Positions 1 to 8,500 of a stretch of DNA of 33,028 nucleotides are shown piece by piece. The notes under the pieces are model-generated. The model made no database searches, was not told the DNA's origin, and was given only the letters and a program-made list of their open reading frames with translations. The translations under genes and the position numbers were made by a program. The stretch's first letter is position 1; each line of letters begins with the position of its first letter. Source of the stretch: Saprospiraceae bacterium (GTDB lineage Bacteria > Bacteroidota > Bacteroidia > Chitinophagales > Saprospiraceae); the NCBI GenBank assembly GCA_020631235.1, contig JAHDHQ010000035.1, positions 1 to 33,028 of the forward strand, read 5' to 3'.

Positions 1-19
1 TTAGTTTTTTTTAATTCGT

Positions 20-601
20 TTAAATCACTGTCTTAATTTTGGGGGTATCTACAAATATTCTGGTCATTTGATCGGGGTTTACTTTGAATTTCAAAAACAA
101 ACTAACAAAGAGAATATCAATCTTAGTATTTATCAATTTACTATTTACATCAAGCTTTAATGAAGATCCAGTACCTGAATACTTTGAATGTGACTCAGTT
201 TTAGTGTCAAATGAAAAAAAGCACGTTTTAAATGTTTAGGACTTGCAAATTCATATTCCACAATTGTAGAATTAAGCAAAGTCTTGGATTTTTTATTAAA
301 TGATAAGCTGCAGAAGATTTGCTTATTTCTTTCTCCTGAGCAACTTTTAAATATTCAGAAATATTAGTTGTTGTTTGATTATAATCTTCTTTAAAATTTG
401 TTGTTTTAGCTATTTCTTCAAGATAATTTTCTAAATCGGCCCACTTGTTCAGGTCTGTTAAGGCCTTAAACCTTTTAGCTATTGCACTAGTAGGCAAAAT
501 TCAGCAAAAATATCGCCATTAACATAATCTAAGAAACTCGTTTCTAGTCCTAGATTCTCATCGAATCTATTCCCTGTGAAAATTGTATATATTTTATCCA
601 T
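20..601 (-). pseudogene. Decayed hypothetical protein gene (several frameshifts)
   Basis: A coding-like stretch on the minus strand is split over three frames. It opens with an ATG at 601 (MDKIYTIFTGNRFDEN...) and hits a stop near 485. A second frame takes over at about 497 (LPTSAIAKRFKALTDLNKW...) and runs to about 250. A third frame, starting TFKTCFFSFDTKTESHSKY, runs to a TAA at 20-22 and ends in ...DTPKIKTVI. Each frame is closed upstream by stops, so no single ORF spans the region. The pieces join in order with protein-like composition, which suggests one former gene of roughly 190 codons broken by small indels. I do not recognise the family. Sequencing error is possible, but the neighbouring genes are intact. 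It lies downstream of the tRNA terminator on the same strand, and I see no promoter for it. Confidence 0.5.
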
Positions 602-674
602 TTATTGCGACTGAAAGCCTTGCAAAATAAAACGTGGCATTATTGACAATCCGACCCTAAAAACGACCCCCAAC

Positions 675-711
675 AAAAAAGACCGTCGAAGATGTTTCCA
701 TCTTGACGGTC
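675..711 (-). terminator. Rho-independent terminator of the tRNA transcript
   Basis: Read on the minus strand, a long stem (GACCGTC..AAGATG against CATCTTC.GACGGTC, loop GAAA) is followed directly by six T. It lies ten bases past the 3' end of tRNA-Pro and closes the Ser-Pro tRNA transcription unit. Confidence 0.85.
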
Positions 712-720
712 TTCAAACAG

Positions 721-795
721 TAGGGGTGATAGGATTCGAACCTACGACCCCTTGGTCCCAAACCAAGTGCGCTAACCGGACTGCGCTACACCCCT
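721..795 (-). tRNA. tRNA-Pro (anticodon UGG)
   Basis: Minus strand. The acceptor stem is AGGGGTG paired with CACCCCT, with discriminator A. The anticodon stem CTTGG/CCAAG encloses the seven-base loop TTTGGGA, giving anticodon TGG (positions 758-760). The T arm carries GGTTCGAATCC. No CCA is encoded after the discriminator. It is the second gene of a two-tRNA unit with tRNA-Ser. The proS gene for its charging enzyme lies upstream on the same strand. Confidence 0.96.
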
Positions 796-812
796 GTTTA
801 TTTTTTCTCTGG

Positions 813-901
813 CGGTGAGAGGGGGATTCGAACCCCCGGTACCAGTTTCCCAGTACGCCAGTTTAGCAAACTGGTGGTTTCAGCCACTCACCCACCTCAC
901 C
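813..901 (-). tRNA. tRNA-Ser (anticodon GCU)
   Basis: Minus strand, 89 bases, a class II tRNA with a long variable arm (GTACTGGGAAACTGGTAC). The acceptor stem is GGTGAGG paired with TCTCACC, discriminator G. The anticodon stem CCAGT/ACTGG encloses TTGCTAA, giving GCT, which reads AGC/AGU serine codons. The T arm contains GGTTCGAATCC. The next three bases read CCA, so CCA may be encoded. It is the first gene of the Ser-Pro tRNA unit, 17 bases upstream of tRNA-Pro. Confidence 0.96.
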
Positions 902-944
902 TTTTTTTTGAGCATTCTTTATGCTCATGGCTGTTAAGCGGTCG

Positions 945-975
945 CAAATATAATCACTCGTTATTTATAAACAAA
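945..975 (-). promoter_or_regulatory. Bacteroidota-type promoter of the tRNA unit
   Basis: On the minus strand TTTG (972-975) is followed after 19 bases by TATATTTG (945-952). This matches the Bacteroidota housekeeping-sigma consensus, -33 TTTG and -7 TAnnTTTG, at standard spacing. Transcription should start near 938, about 37 bases before tRNA-Ser. It is the cleanest promoter in the window. Confidence 0.8.
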
Positions 976-1028
976 TGAAAGTTTAGCATTATTTCCATAT
1001 GAAAGAAATTTTTTATACGTTTGTAGTA

Positions 1029-1137
1029 TAAGATCCTTTTAAATTTTTTCAAGTTTTTTATCTGTGATCCTTACCAACCATGAGAGGAGATAATAGCAGG
1101 AAAAAATTTGGGCTCCTTTTTGAGGAGCCCTTTTTTT
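1029..1137 (+). ncRNA. Possible small RNA with its own promoter element and terminator
   Basis: TACGTTTG at 1016-1023 is a perfect match to the Bacteroidota -7 element on the plus strand. A -33-like TTTC lies at 992-995, 20 bases upstream, so that half is weak. About 85 bases downstream is a strong hairpin with a run of seven T on the plus strand. No plus-strand gene lies between. A transcript of ~110 bases is implied. It also holds a 21-codon ORF from the ATG at 1079 (start MRGDNSRKKFG) that runs into the terminator hairpin, so a small peptide cannot be excluded. The sequence does not look like 6S or SRP RNA to me. The alternative is that the hairpin serves only proS, on the opposite strand. 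Confidence 0.35.
1110..1137. terminator. Strong hairpin terminator, canonical on the plus strand
   Basis: The stem GGGCTCCT (1110-1117) pairs perfectly with AGGAGCCC (1123-1130), loop TTTTG. On the plus strand seven T follow at once, then ATTTTT. On the minus strand the stem is followed by AAATTTTTT, a poorer tract, but it could still terminate proS, whose stop is about 45 bases away. Confidence 0.85.
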
Positions 1138-1180
1138 ATTTTTAGCCTGAAAAAAAAAGTGAATATTTTTTTAAATCATG

Positions 1181-2644
1181 CTAATAAGCTTTTGCAAAAA
1201 TGACTTTTTGCTTAGAAGGATTTCCGCTGACTATACACTTGCCTTCTCCTCCGTCATCATTAGGAATACATCTGAGTGTAGCTTTGGTTTCTTCCTTTAT
1301 TTTTAATTCTGTTTCTGTCGTCCCATCCCAGTGAGCTTTGATAAAGCCACCTTTTTGCTCTAAAGCTTCTTTAAAACCATCATAACTATCCACTTCTGTA
1401 ATATGATCGTCACGGTATGATTTAGCTCGGGTAAATAGGTTGTTTTGGATTTCTTCAAGCAAATTAGCTACGTAATCCGCACAACCATCCATAGGCACAT
1501 TGGTTTTTTCTTTTGTATCTCTTCTAGCAATCTCTACTTGATTATTTTCTATATCTCTCATTCCAATGCCTATTCTTACGGGCACCCCTTTCATCTCATA
1601 TTCGGCAAACTTAAATCCTGGACGATTCTTTTTGTCTCTATCTATCTTTACCGATATGCCTTTAGCCTTTAGTGCTGCAACTATTTTTTCTGCATGTTCT
1701 AAAATTACGCCATTAGGTTTTGGGATAGGTACGATGACCACTTGTAAAGGAGCCAACTTTGGTGGTAATACTAAACCATCATCATCCGAATGAGTCATCA
1801 CGAGTGCACCAATTAATCGAGTAGACACTCCCCACGAAGTAGCCCAAACGAACTGCTCTTTATTGTTATTATCTAAATACTTTACATCAAAGGCTTTGGC
1901 AAAATTCTGTCCTAAAAAGTGCGAAGTTCCAGCTTGCAAAGCTTTCCCATCTTGCATCAGTGCTTCGATGGTATAGGTTTCTAGAGCCCCAGCAAAACGC
2001 TCGTTGGCTGATTTAGCACCTTTAATTACAGGCATTGCCATGTAATCTTCTGCAAAACGAGCATATACTTCATGCATTTGCTGAGCTTCCTCTATAGCTT
2101 CGGCTTTTGTCGCATGAGCAGTATGACCTTCCTGCCATAAAAACTCGGCCGTTCTTAAAAAGGGTCTTGTCCTCATTTCCCATCGAACGACATTGGCCCA
2201 CTGATTAATCAAAATAGGTAAATCACGATAAGACTTAATCCAGTCTTTGTATGTGTTCCAAATGATGGTTTCACTGGTAGGTCTCACGATAAGTTCTTCT
2301 TCCAGCTTAGCTGAAGGGTCGACCACCACACCTGTGCCATTCGGATCATTCATTAAACGGTGATGGGTTACTACGGCACATTCTTTAGCAAAGCCTTCTA
2401 CATGTTCCGCTTCTTTACTCAGAAAACTTTTTGGTATAAAAAGTGGGAAATAGGCATTTATATGGCCGGTTTCTTTAAACATCGCATCAAGTTGGGATTG
2501 GATTTTTTCCCAAATTGCAAAGCCTGTAGGTTTTATAACCATACAGCCTCTAACTGCAGAGTGTTCTGCTAATCCAGCTTTTCGTACTATGTCATTATAC
2601 CACTGGGAATAATTTTCGGATCGATCTGTAATTTCTTTAGCCAT
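1181..2644 (-). CDS. proS: Prolyl-tRNA synthetase, short archaeal/eukaryal type
   Basis: Charges tRNA-Pro with proline in the cytosol, using ATP. At 487 residues it is the short class II form, lacking the editing insertion of the long bacterial form. Visible motifs are RPTSE at residues 121-125, RWE..RTRPFLR at 154-164 and [12 protein letters not shown] at 167-178; these are the class II motif 2 region as seen in archaeal and eukaryal ProRS. The C-terminal domain has only two clear cysteines (RC...KC), so zinc binding may be reduced or lost. The chain ends in Lys-Ala-Tyr; a C-terminal tyrosine is typical of this type. The ATG at 2644 gives the expected N-terminus. A -7-like TACTTTTG at 2749-2756 on the minus strand could be its promoter, but no -33 TTTG is visible. 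Its substrate tRNA-Pro lies downstream on the same strand. Confidence 0.97.
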   Translation of the reverse strand: MAKEITDRSENYSQWYNDIVRKAGLAEHSAVRGCMVIKPTGFAIWEKIQSQLDAMFKETGHINAYFPLFIPKSFLSKEAEHVEGFAKECAVVTHHRLMNDPNGTGVVVDPSAKLEEELIVRPTSETIIWNTYKDWIKSYRDLPILINQWANVVRWEMRTRPFLRTAEFLWQEGHTAHATKAEAIEEAQQMHEVYARFAEDYMAMPVIKGAKSANERFAGALETYTIEALMQDGKALQAGTSHFLGQNFAKAFDVKYLDNNNKEQFVWATSWGVSTRLIGALVMTHSDDDGLVLPPKLAPLQVVIVPIPKPNGVILEHAEKIVAALKAKGISVKIDRDKKNRPGFKFAEYEMKGVPVRIGIGMRDIENNQVEIARRDTKEKTNVPMDGCADYVANLLEEIQNNLFTRAKSYRDDHITEVDSYDGFKEALEQKGGFIKAHWDGTTETELKIKEETKATLRCIPNDDGGEGKCIVSGNPSKQKVIFAKAY

Positions 2645-2798
2645 TATTTGGTCTTATTTGTGCAATATTAGTTGTTAAAACAAGTATTGTTAAAATTCTT
2701 TAACTATAAATTTTAGTTATTAAAAATGTTTTAACGGTTTATTTGGCACAAAAGTAATAATTTGGTGTTGTAAGAATTAATAGATAAAACTTTATACT

Positions 2799-4070
2799 AT
2801 GAAAACTAAATATTTTTTCTCCATCCTAAGTCTACTGGTGAGTTTTAACTTGGTAGCACAATTTGATGATCTTTATTATAATCCTGATGAAGATTACAAT
2901 GACTATAACACTACAGCATCAAATGATTACTACGATGATTATGATGATTACGAGAGTTATGATGGTTATGCAGATAGTTATGAGTATGAAGATTATGATG
3001 ATTACTATTATTCAAGCAGAATAAGAAGATTTAATAGACGTAGTAATTGTAGAATGGGATTTTATTCTTCTATTTACAATGATCCATTCTTTTATTCTAA
3101 TGGCTATGGTTACTACGACCCTTATTTTAATGGGTTCAATAACCGACCAAATATAATTATACATGTAGGTAACCCATATGGTGGATGGGCAGGTTCGCCT
3201 TACTACAATCATTATGGATATTACAACCCTTGGAATAGTTGGGGTCAGCCGTGGGGTAGTCCATGGGGTAATTCTTGGGGTAACTCATACTGTGGAAATG
3301 GCGGTTATTGGGGAGGATATCACAATGGTTACTACAATGGATATTATAACGGATTTAACAACGGATATTATAATGCGTATAATGGCTACAGTAACAATTA
3401 TGGAGCTTATTCTTCAAATAGCAATACTTACTACGGTGCAAGAGGCAATAGTTCTACATCAAGTTCTACCAAAGGAGTGAAGAAATCTCCAAGATATGAA
3501 GGAAATCCTTCGACGACAACTGGAGTGCCTAGTAAGAATACAGAAAAAGCAGCTGCTCAAGGAAGAGTAATGATGGGTGAAAATGGTCCTGTAGAAAATA
3601 CAAGTAAGGCAAGAACTTACGGCAGTGAAAGAACTGTACCTGCGACGCCAAAAACAGAAAGTTACAGATCTACAAAACCTCAGACAGAAAGCAAAGATTC
3701 GTATAGAGCGACATCCAAATCGGATGCCTACAAGGGATCTTCAAGTAAGTCTTACAGAAATAATAATTACGAAAGAAGTAACTCTACAAGAAGTACAAGT
3801 CCTAGTAAGTCATATAGAAGTGAGTCTTCAAGAAGTTCTAGAAGCAGCAGCACAAGACCTTCTTCTTCTTCAAGATCTAACTCTTACAAAAGCACTACTC
3901 CGAAGAGAAGTTCATCTTCGACAAGAAGTAATTCTTCTTCAAGAAGAAGCAGTTCTTCATACAAAAGTACTCCATCAAGATCTTCTAGCAAATCAAGCTA
4001 TAGCAGAAGCTCAAGAAGCAGCCGAAGCTCTGGAAGCAGCAGAAGCTCAGGAAAACGAGGAGGAGAATAG
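2799..4070 (+). CDS. Secreted low-complexity protein, Asp/Tyr-rich then Ser/Arg-rich
   Basis: I cannot assign a function. The 423-residue protein starts with a signal peptide (MKTKYFFSILSLLVSFNLVAQ), so it leaves the cytoplasm. Three zones follow. Residues ~22-75 are packed with Asp and Tyr and strongly acidic. Residues ~100-215 are rich in Gly, Tyr, Asn and Trp (YYNGYYNGF-type motifs). Residues ~300-423 are dominated by Ser and Arg (SSRSSRSS runs) and strongly basic. There are few cysteines and no globular domain I recognise. The opposite charge of the two ends suggests self-association or binding to an anionic surface polymer; that is inference. It has its own terminator and is followed by a FadL-like barrel gene, so the two may be co-regulated envelope genes. 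The ATG at 2799 fits the signal peptide. Confidence 0.85.
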   Translation: MKTKYFFSILSLLVSFNLVAQFDDLYYNPDEDYNDYNTTASNDYYDDYDDYESYDGYADSYEYEDYDDYYYSSRIRRFNRRSNCRMGFYSSIYNDPFFYSNGYGYYDPYFNGFNNRPNIIIHVGNPYGGWAGSPYYNHYGYYNPWNSWGQPWGSPWGNSWGNSYCGNGGYWGGYHNGYYNGYYNGFNNGYYNAYNGYSNNYGAYSSNSNTYYGARGNSSTSSSTKGVKKSPRYEGNPSTTTGVPSKNTEKAAAQGRVMMGENGPVENTSKARTYGSERTVPATPKTESYRSTKPQTESKDSYRATSKSDAYKGSSSKSYRNNNYERSNSTRSTSPSKSYRSESSRSSRSSSTRPSSSSRSNSYKSTTPKRSSSSTRSNSSSRRSSSSYKSTPSRSSSKSSYSRSSRSSRSSGSSRSSGKRGGE

Positions 4071-4104
4071 TAGAGATTAATACAAAGTATAAAAGTTATA
4101 TTGA

Positions 4105-4139
4105 GGGGTTAAATGATTATTTTTAACCCCTTTCTTTTT
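4105..4139 (+). terminator. Rho-independent terminator after the Ser/Arg-rich protein gene
   Basis: GGGGTTAAA (4105-4113) pairs with TTTAACCCC (4122-4130), followed by TTTCTTTTT. It lies 35 bases past the stop of the upstream gene and 24 bases before the next start, so the downstream gene needs read-through or a promoter within or beside the hairpin. Confidence 0.85.
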
Positions 4140-4162
4140 GGAAATTGAATAAACTTAGTCAA

Positions 4163-5623
4163 ATGAAAAAATCCGCAATCAGCATATTATTCTGTTTATT
4201 AACAGGAGTAACTTTTGGACAGGGAATTAGTGAAGTGGTCAGAGTAAGTACAGGCGAACCTATTTCTACAGCGAGAGTGGCTGGTGTAGGAGGAGCTTTT
4301 GGAGCTATGGGTGGCGATATGGGCGTGTTAAGCATAAATCCTGCAGGTCTTGCCGATTATAGAAAAGGCGAAATAACCTTTAGTCCAGCTTTTTCTTCGG
4401 TCACAAGTAGTGCTTTTTTAAATGCAACTCCAAATGATGTTACCACTCGTGAAGAAACCTCTCTATTAAGTATTAATAATTTAGGTATTGTTTTCTCTCG
4501 TAGTCCTAGACAATCTGATTTTAACACGTCAAATTTTGCGATTAGTTTTAATCGGCAGGCATCCTACACTGAATTTATTGAATTTGAAGGATATACTCAA
4601 GGGAGTATTACCGAACGATTTAAGGAATTAGCTAATGGCAGAACACCCGAAAGCTTAGACGATTTCGAAGCATATCCAGCCTATTTTACCTCAGCCATAT
4701 TTGATGATGATGAAGATTACCAATATGATAGTGATATCTCAGATATAGCCTTTGTAGATAAAGGACAAACCATAAATCGCGAAGGTCGAATGGGTGAATT
4801 AGATATAGCATGGGGAGGAAAGTATAATGAAAATTTAAATGTAGGTGTCGGTATAGGTATACCTATTGTTTCCTTTTCGGAAACTAAAATTTATTCCGAA
4901 TGGGATCCTGGAGACGAAATTGCTTTGTTTAACAGCTTAGAATATGTAGAACAACTAAATACATCTGGCACAGGAATAAATTTAAAAGTAGGTGCTCAGT
5001 ATGCCTACAAATTCTTGAGAGTAGGAGCTTCATTGCAATCACCAAGTATTATTTCGATGCAAGACGAATACGAAACTGAAATGGTGTATGATTTTACACT
5101 TGTTTCAAGTCCTGAGCCTTATATTTCTCCATTGGGTAATTTTGATTATCGAGTGATAACTCCATGGAAAACAAATGTTAGCATAGGAGGTCTTTTTAGA
5201 ATGGGAGATGTAAATGCTTTTGTCAATGCGGATGTTCAGTACCAAGACTATAGCATTGCTAGAATGGATTATAGAGGCAATGATACAGAGCTTGAAAATG
5301 AAGTAAATGAAGATATTGGGTTGCAACTGACTAATGGTGCTAACCTAAGACTAGGAGGTGAATTAGCCTATAAAAAAGTGAGGGTTAGAGCTGGTACAGC
5401 CTTGACTGCTTCTCCTTACGATCTTGATGAAGGACTCAACAGTTCAGTAAGTTTTGGAGGCGGATTTAGAGGTGATAAATTCTTTTTAGATGTGGCATGG
5501 AGAACACGTAGTATGGAAACAGGATATATTCCTTATAGAGTTTTAGATACTGATCGTAATCAAGTAGTCACTAATAGACAAGAAGTGACTAATCTAATAT
5601 TTACCGCAGGGTTTAAGTTTTAA
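4163..5623 (+). CDS. Outer-membrane beta-barrel protein, FadL/OmpP1-like
   Basis: A 486-residue outer-membrane protein. It begins with a signal peptide (MKKSAISILFCLLTGVTFGQ). The mature start, with STARVAGVGGAFGAMGGDMG and then SINPAGLADY, is the pattern of the Bacteroidota FadL/OmpP1/TodX-like family, which carries hydrophobic compounds across the outer membrane. The rest shows alternating strands typical of a barrel and ends in FTAGFKF, with a terminal Phe as in many barrels. An upstream in-frame TTG at 4145 would add six residues before the signal peptide; I prefer the ATG at 4163. Substrate specificity cannot be read here. It follows the secreted low-complexity gene on the same strand and ends at a bidirectional terminator. 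Confidence 0.85.
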   Translation: MKKSAISILFCLLTGVTFGQGISEVVRVSTGEPISTARVAGVGGAFGAMGGDMGVLSINPAGLADYRKGEITFSPAFSSVTSSAFLNATPNDVTTREETSLLSINNLGIVFSRSPRQSDFNTSNFAISFNRQASYTEFIEFEGYTQGSITERFKELANGRTPESLDDFEAYPAYFTSAIFDDDEDYQYDSDISDIAFVDKGQTINREGRMGELDIAWGGKYNENLNVGVGIGIPIVSFSETKIYSEWDPGDEIALFNSLEYVEQLNTSGTGINLKVGAQYAYKFLRVGASLQSPSIISMQDEYETEMVYDFTLVSSPEPYISPLGNFDYRVITPWKTNVSIGGLFRMGDVNAFVNADVQYQDYSIARMDYRGNDTELENEVNEDIGLQLTNGANLRLGGELAYKKVRVRAGTALTASPYDLDEGLNSSVSFGGGFRGDKFFLDVAWRTRSMETGYIPYRVLDTDRNQVVTNRQEVTNLIFTAGFKF

Positions 5624-5631
5624 ATTTTGAA

Positions 5632-5671
5632 AGAAAAAAAAGCAGCATCGAATGGATGCTGCTTTTTTTTT
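5632..5671. terminator. Bidirectional terminator between the barrel gene and parC
   Basis: GCAGCATC (5642-5649) pairs with GATGCTGC (5655-5662), loop GAATG. It is flanked by a run of A on the left and of T on the right, so it has a T tract on both strands. It lies between two convergent genes and overlaps the last bases of parC. Confidence 0.9.
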
Positions 5672-8270
5672 AAAAGTCTAATTCGATAGTGTCACCTGCT
5701 TTAAAGGAATCATCTTGCTCTTGGTTTTTAGGAGATGCCTTTGCTTCAGTTTTTTCAAATTCAACTTTGACCAATTTACCATCTCTAAATTTATTGCCAA
5801 GTGCCTTCCATCCTTTTACATCTATGAATTCATCGATGTTTAGTTCGGCTTTTTCATTTTTCCGTCCATCCTTAAAAGTGTAGATAGCTTTACTGTTAGT
5901 TTGTAATGTAGCACCATATAATTTAGCTCCTTTCTCGTCGCTGATAAAGCTATATTCTTGCCCTTTTTTATTGGTTTCTATATTAAATCGCTTAACCATG
6001 GTCCAGTCTTTAGATGGAATATAGTGTAAGGCACTGACAACAACTTCTTCGTTAAACTTACTTATCTCTAGTACATTATTAGGTTCAAATTTTTTGGTAA
6101 AATCTAGAGGAGTAATCATGTAACTACCTGATTTTAGTAAAACGATTACATCATCACCTGTATCAAACTCACCTAAGAAGATACCTCTTTCTTCCTTGTT
6201 TAATCTTCCAGAAACTTCATCCATCCATACCTTAATGGCTCCTAAAGAAGATTTTCCTTTGCTTAAAAAGCTAACTTTTTTTACTGGATACTTAGTCACA
6301 ATATTGCCTTGAGATCCACGACCTTTAATGTCCATGTCCCCAAAATCAAATTCGAATACTTTTTTCTTTGCTTTACATCCTGGCGATAACTGTATATTTA
6401 ACACTTCTGACTCCCCATTAGGATTAGCAGTAAAATAGAGGACCTTAGATCCTTTAGTTCCTTTTGTTAGATCGTAAGCTTTATTTCGAGTTATAGCGGA
6501 AACATTAAATCGTTTTGCACGTGTAATGCCTGAGGCTCCATCTACATAAACTAAATTATAAGTGGTACGATCATCGCCAGCTTTCCAAACAGCTACATGT
6601 GTAATATTTTTACCGATAAAGACTTTTTCGCCTAACCGCACAACCTGAAATTTTCCATCTTTTGTAAAAGCTATGATATCATCGATATCTGCGCAATCGC
6701 AAACAAACTCGTCCTTTTTATTACCCGAACCTATAAAGCCTTCTGCACGGTTAACATACAGTTTTGCATTTTTAGCGACTACTGCAGTCCGTTTTATACT
6801 TTCAAAGGTGGTAATTTCTGTTTTTCTTTCTCGCCCTTTACCGTATTTAGCGAGTAATTTTTCAAAGTAATTTATGGAGAAGTCAGTTAAGTTATTGAGG
6901 TCAAAGATGACTTGTTTGAGATCTTCTTCTACTTGTTTGATCATCTCATCATGCTTAAACGTATTGTATTTAGAGATACGCTTAATCTTTATTTCGGTAA
7001 GCCTAACAATGTCTTCTTCCGTTATTTCTCGATGGAGCTGTAGTCGTTTATCTCCTGCTTTCGTTTTTTCTGAAGGAGTTGCTACATATTTCTTGAGTCC
7101 TTCTCGGATGGTGTTTAATACTTCTTCCCATGATTCTGCTTCTTCTATATCTCGGTAAATTCTGTTTTCTATGAAGATTTTTTCCAAGCTTGCATTATGC
7201 CATTTTTCTTCGAGGGCATTTTTCTTTATTTCCAGTTCCATTCCTAGCAGAGTTCTAGTATGGTCAGTGGAAATTTCTAGAATATCTTGAACACTCAGAA
7301 AATGAGGTTTATTATCGATAATCACACAACAATTAGGTGATACAGAAACTTCACAATTAGTAAATGCATATAAGGCATCCACCGTTAAATCAGGAGAAAC
7401 ACCAGATTGCAATTCGAGTAGAATTTCCACATCCTTAGCCGTATTATCAAATACCTTTTTGATTTTAATTTTCCCTTTTTCGTTGGCTTTCAGTATAGAG
7501 TCAATCATAGATGTGGTGGTCACTCCGAAAGGTAGTTCCTTGATAGCGACCGTATTTTTATCGACAATCTCGATCTTGGCTCTAATTTTAACCTTTCCTC
7601 CTCTTTTTCCACCATTGTACTCTGCAACATCGATCATTCCACCCGTCATAAAGTCTGGGTAGATTTTTACTTTTTTTCCTTTCAATGTCGCGATCGATGC
7701 TTTGATCAGCTCGACAAAATTGTGTGGCAAAATTTTAGTTGATAATCCTACGGCTATTCCTTCTACACCTTGAGCTAAGACCAAAGGGAACTTCATAGGT
7801 AAATTAATCGGTTCTTTATTCCGACCATCATAGGACATTTGCCACTCTGTAGTTTGCGGGTTAAAGGCTACTTCTAGCGCAAATTTGGTTAATCTTGCTT
7901 CGATGTATCTTGGTGCTGCGGCTGAATCACCCGTGCGGAAATCACCCCAGTTTCCTTGTGGATCTATGAGTAAATCTTTTTGGCCTAAGTTTACCATTGC
8001 ATCTCCAATGGCTGCATCACCATGAGGATGATACTGCATAGTATGTCCAATGATGTTAGCCACTTTATGGTATCGACCATCATCCTTCTCTCTAAGCGAA
8101 TGCAAAATCCTTCGCTGGACTGGCTTAAGTCCGTCAAAAATAGAAGGTACAGCACGCTCAAGGATCACATAGGATGCATAGTCGAGGAAATATTCTTTAT
8201 ACATTCCTTCGAGTGTGACTAAGTTGCCTTCTTCATTGCTATCCAAGGGGATGTTTATAATGTTACTCAT
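5670..8270 (-). CDS. parC: DNA topoisomerase IV subunit A
   Basis: Breaks and rejoins both DNA strands to decatenate chromosomes, together with ParE, which is not in this window. The 866-residue protein has the type IIA topoisomerase A core: GLKPVQRRIL (residues 47-56), YHPHGD (80-85) and AAPRYIEARL, with the catalytic tyrosine at Y122. A C-terminal beta-pinwheel-like region follows; its length and style match the Bacteroidota ParC family. At the position of the quinolone-contacting serine of E. coli GyrA (Ser83) the residue is alanine (HGDAA). The start is the ATG at 8270 (MSNIINIP). An in-frame TTG at 8303 lies inside a perfect -7 promoter element and is not used. Convergent with the barrel gene. 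Confidence 0.93.
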   Translation of the reverse strand: MSNIINIPLDSNEEGNLVTLEGMYKEYFLDYASYVILERAVPSIFDGLKPVQRRILHSLREKDDGRYHKVANIIGHTMQYHPHGDAAIGDAMVNLGQKDLLIDPQGNWGDFRTGDSAAAPRYIEARLTKFALEVAFNPQTTEWQMSYDGRNKEPINLPMKFPLVLAQGVEGIAVGLSTKILPHNFVELIKASIATLKGKKVKIYPDFMTGGMIDVAEYNGGKRGGKVKIRAKIEIVDKNTVAIKELPFGVTTTSMIDSILKANEKGKIKIKKVFDNTAKDVEILLELQSGVSPDLTVDALYAFTNCEVSVSPNCCVIIDNKPHFLSVQDILEISTDHTRTLLGMELEIKKNALEEKWHNASLEKIFIENRIYRDIEEAESWEEVLNTIREGLKKYVATPSEKTKAGDKRLQLHREITEEDIVRLTEIKIKRISKYNTFKHDEMIKQVEEDLKQVIFDLNNLTDFSINYFEKLLAKYGKGRERKTEITTFESIKRTAVVAKNAKLYVNRAEGFIGSGNKKDEFVCDCADIDDIIAFTKDGKFQVVRLGEKVFIGKNITHVAVWKAGDDRTTYNLVYVDGASGITRAKRFNVSAITRNKAYDLTKGTKGSKVLYFTANPNGESEVLNIQLSPGCKAKKKVFEFDFGDMDIKGRGSQGNIVTKYPVKKVSFLSKGKSSLGAIKVWMDEVSGRLNKEERGIFLGEFDTGDDVIVLLKSGSYMITPLDFTKKFEPNNVLEISKFNEEVVVSALHYIPSKDWTMVKRFNIETNKKGQEYSFISDEKGAKLYGATLQTNSKAIYTFKDGRKNEKAELNIDEFIDVKGWKALGNKFRDGKLVKVEFEKTEAKASPKNQEQDDSFKAGDTIELDF

Positions 8271-8300
8271 AATTAGATTTGTAAATACCTGATTTAGATA

Positions 8301-8308
8301 CAAATATA
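8301..8308 (-). promoter_or_regulatory. -7 promoter element of parC
   Basis: TATATTTG on the minus strand fits TAnnTTTG exactly, 30 bases before the parC ATG. No TTTG is found at -33, so the upstream half is weak. Its position argues against translation starting at the TTG in the same place. Confidence 0.5.
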
Positions 8309-8500
8309 AACATATCAGATAAAATGATAATATAAGCTATCGCAACATTGGCCCAAAAACAAAAAGGAGATAGATGTGATAAAATAAAGAATGACTATTA
8401 AATTTATCTTAATAAGCAGCGAAAATCATTAAGGCTGCGTTAATTAGGTGTACTTCTTTAGCGAAGCTTAGTCTAAAGTGTATACCAAAATTAAAATCCA

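Noticed and set aside
3625-4080. Long plus-strand ORF in another frame inside the Ser/Arg-rich gene
   Set aside because: It is a by-product of the AGA/TCT-rich simple sequence; the Ser/Arg frame has the signal peptide and its own terminator.
4145-4162. TTG start adding six residues to the FadL-like barrel
   Set aside because: It would place MNKLSQ before a normal signal peptide; the ATG at 4163 fits better.
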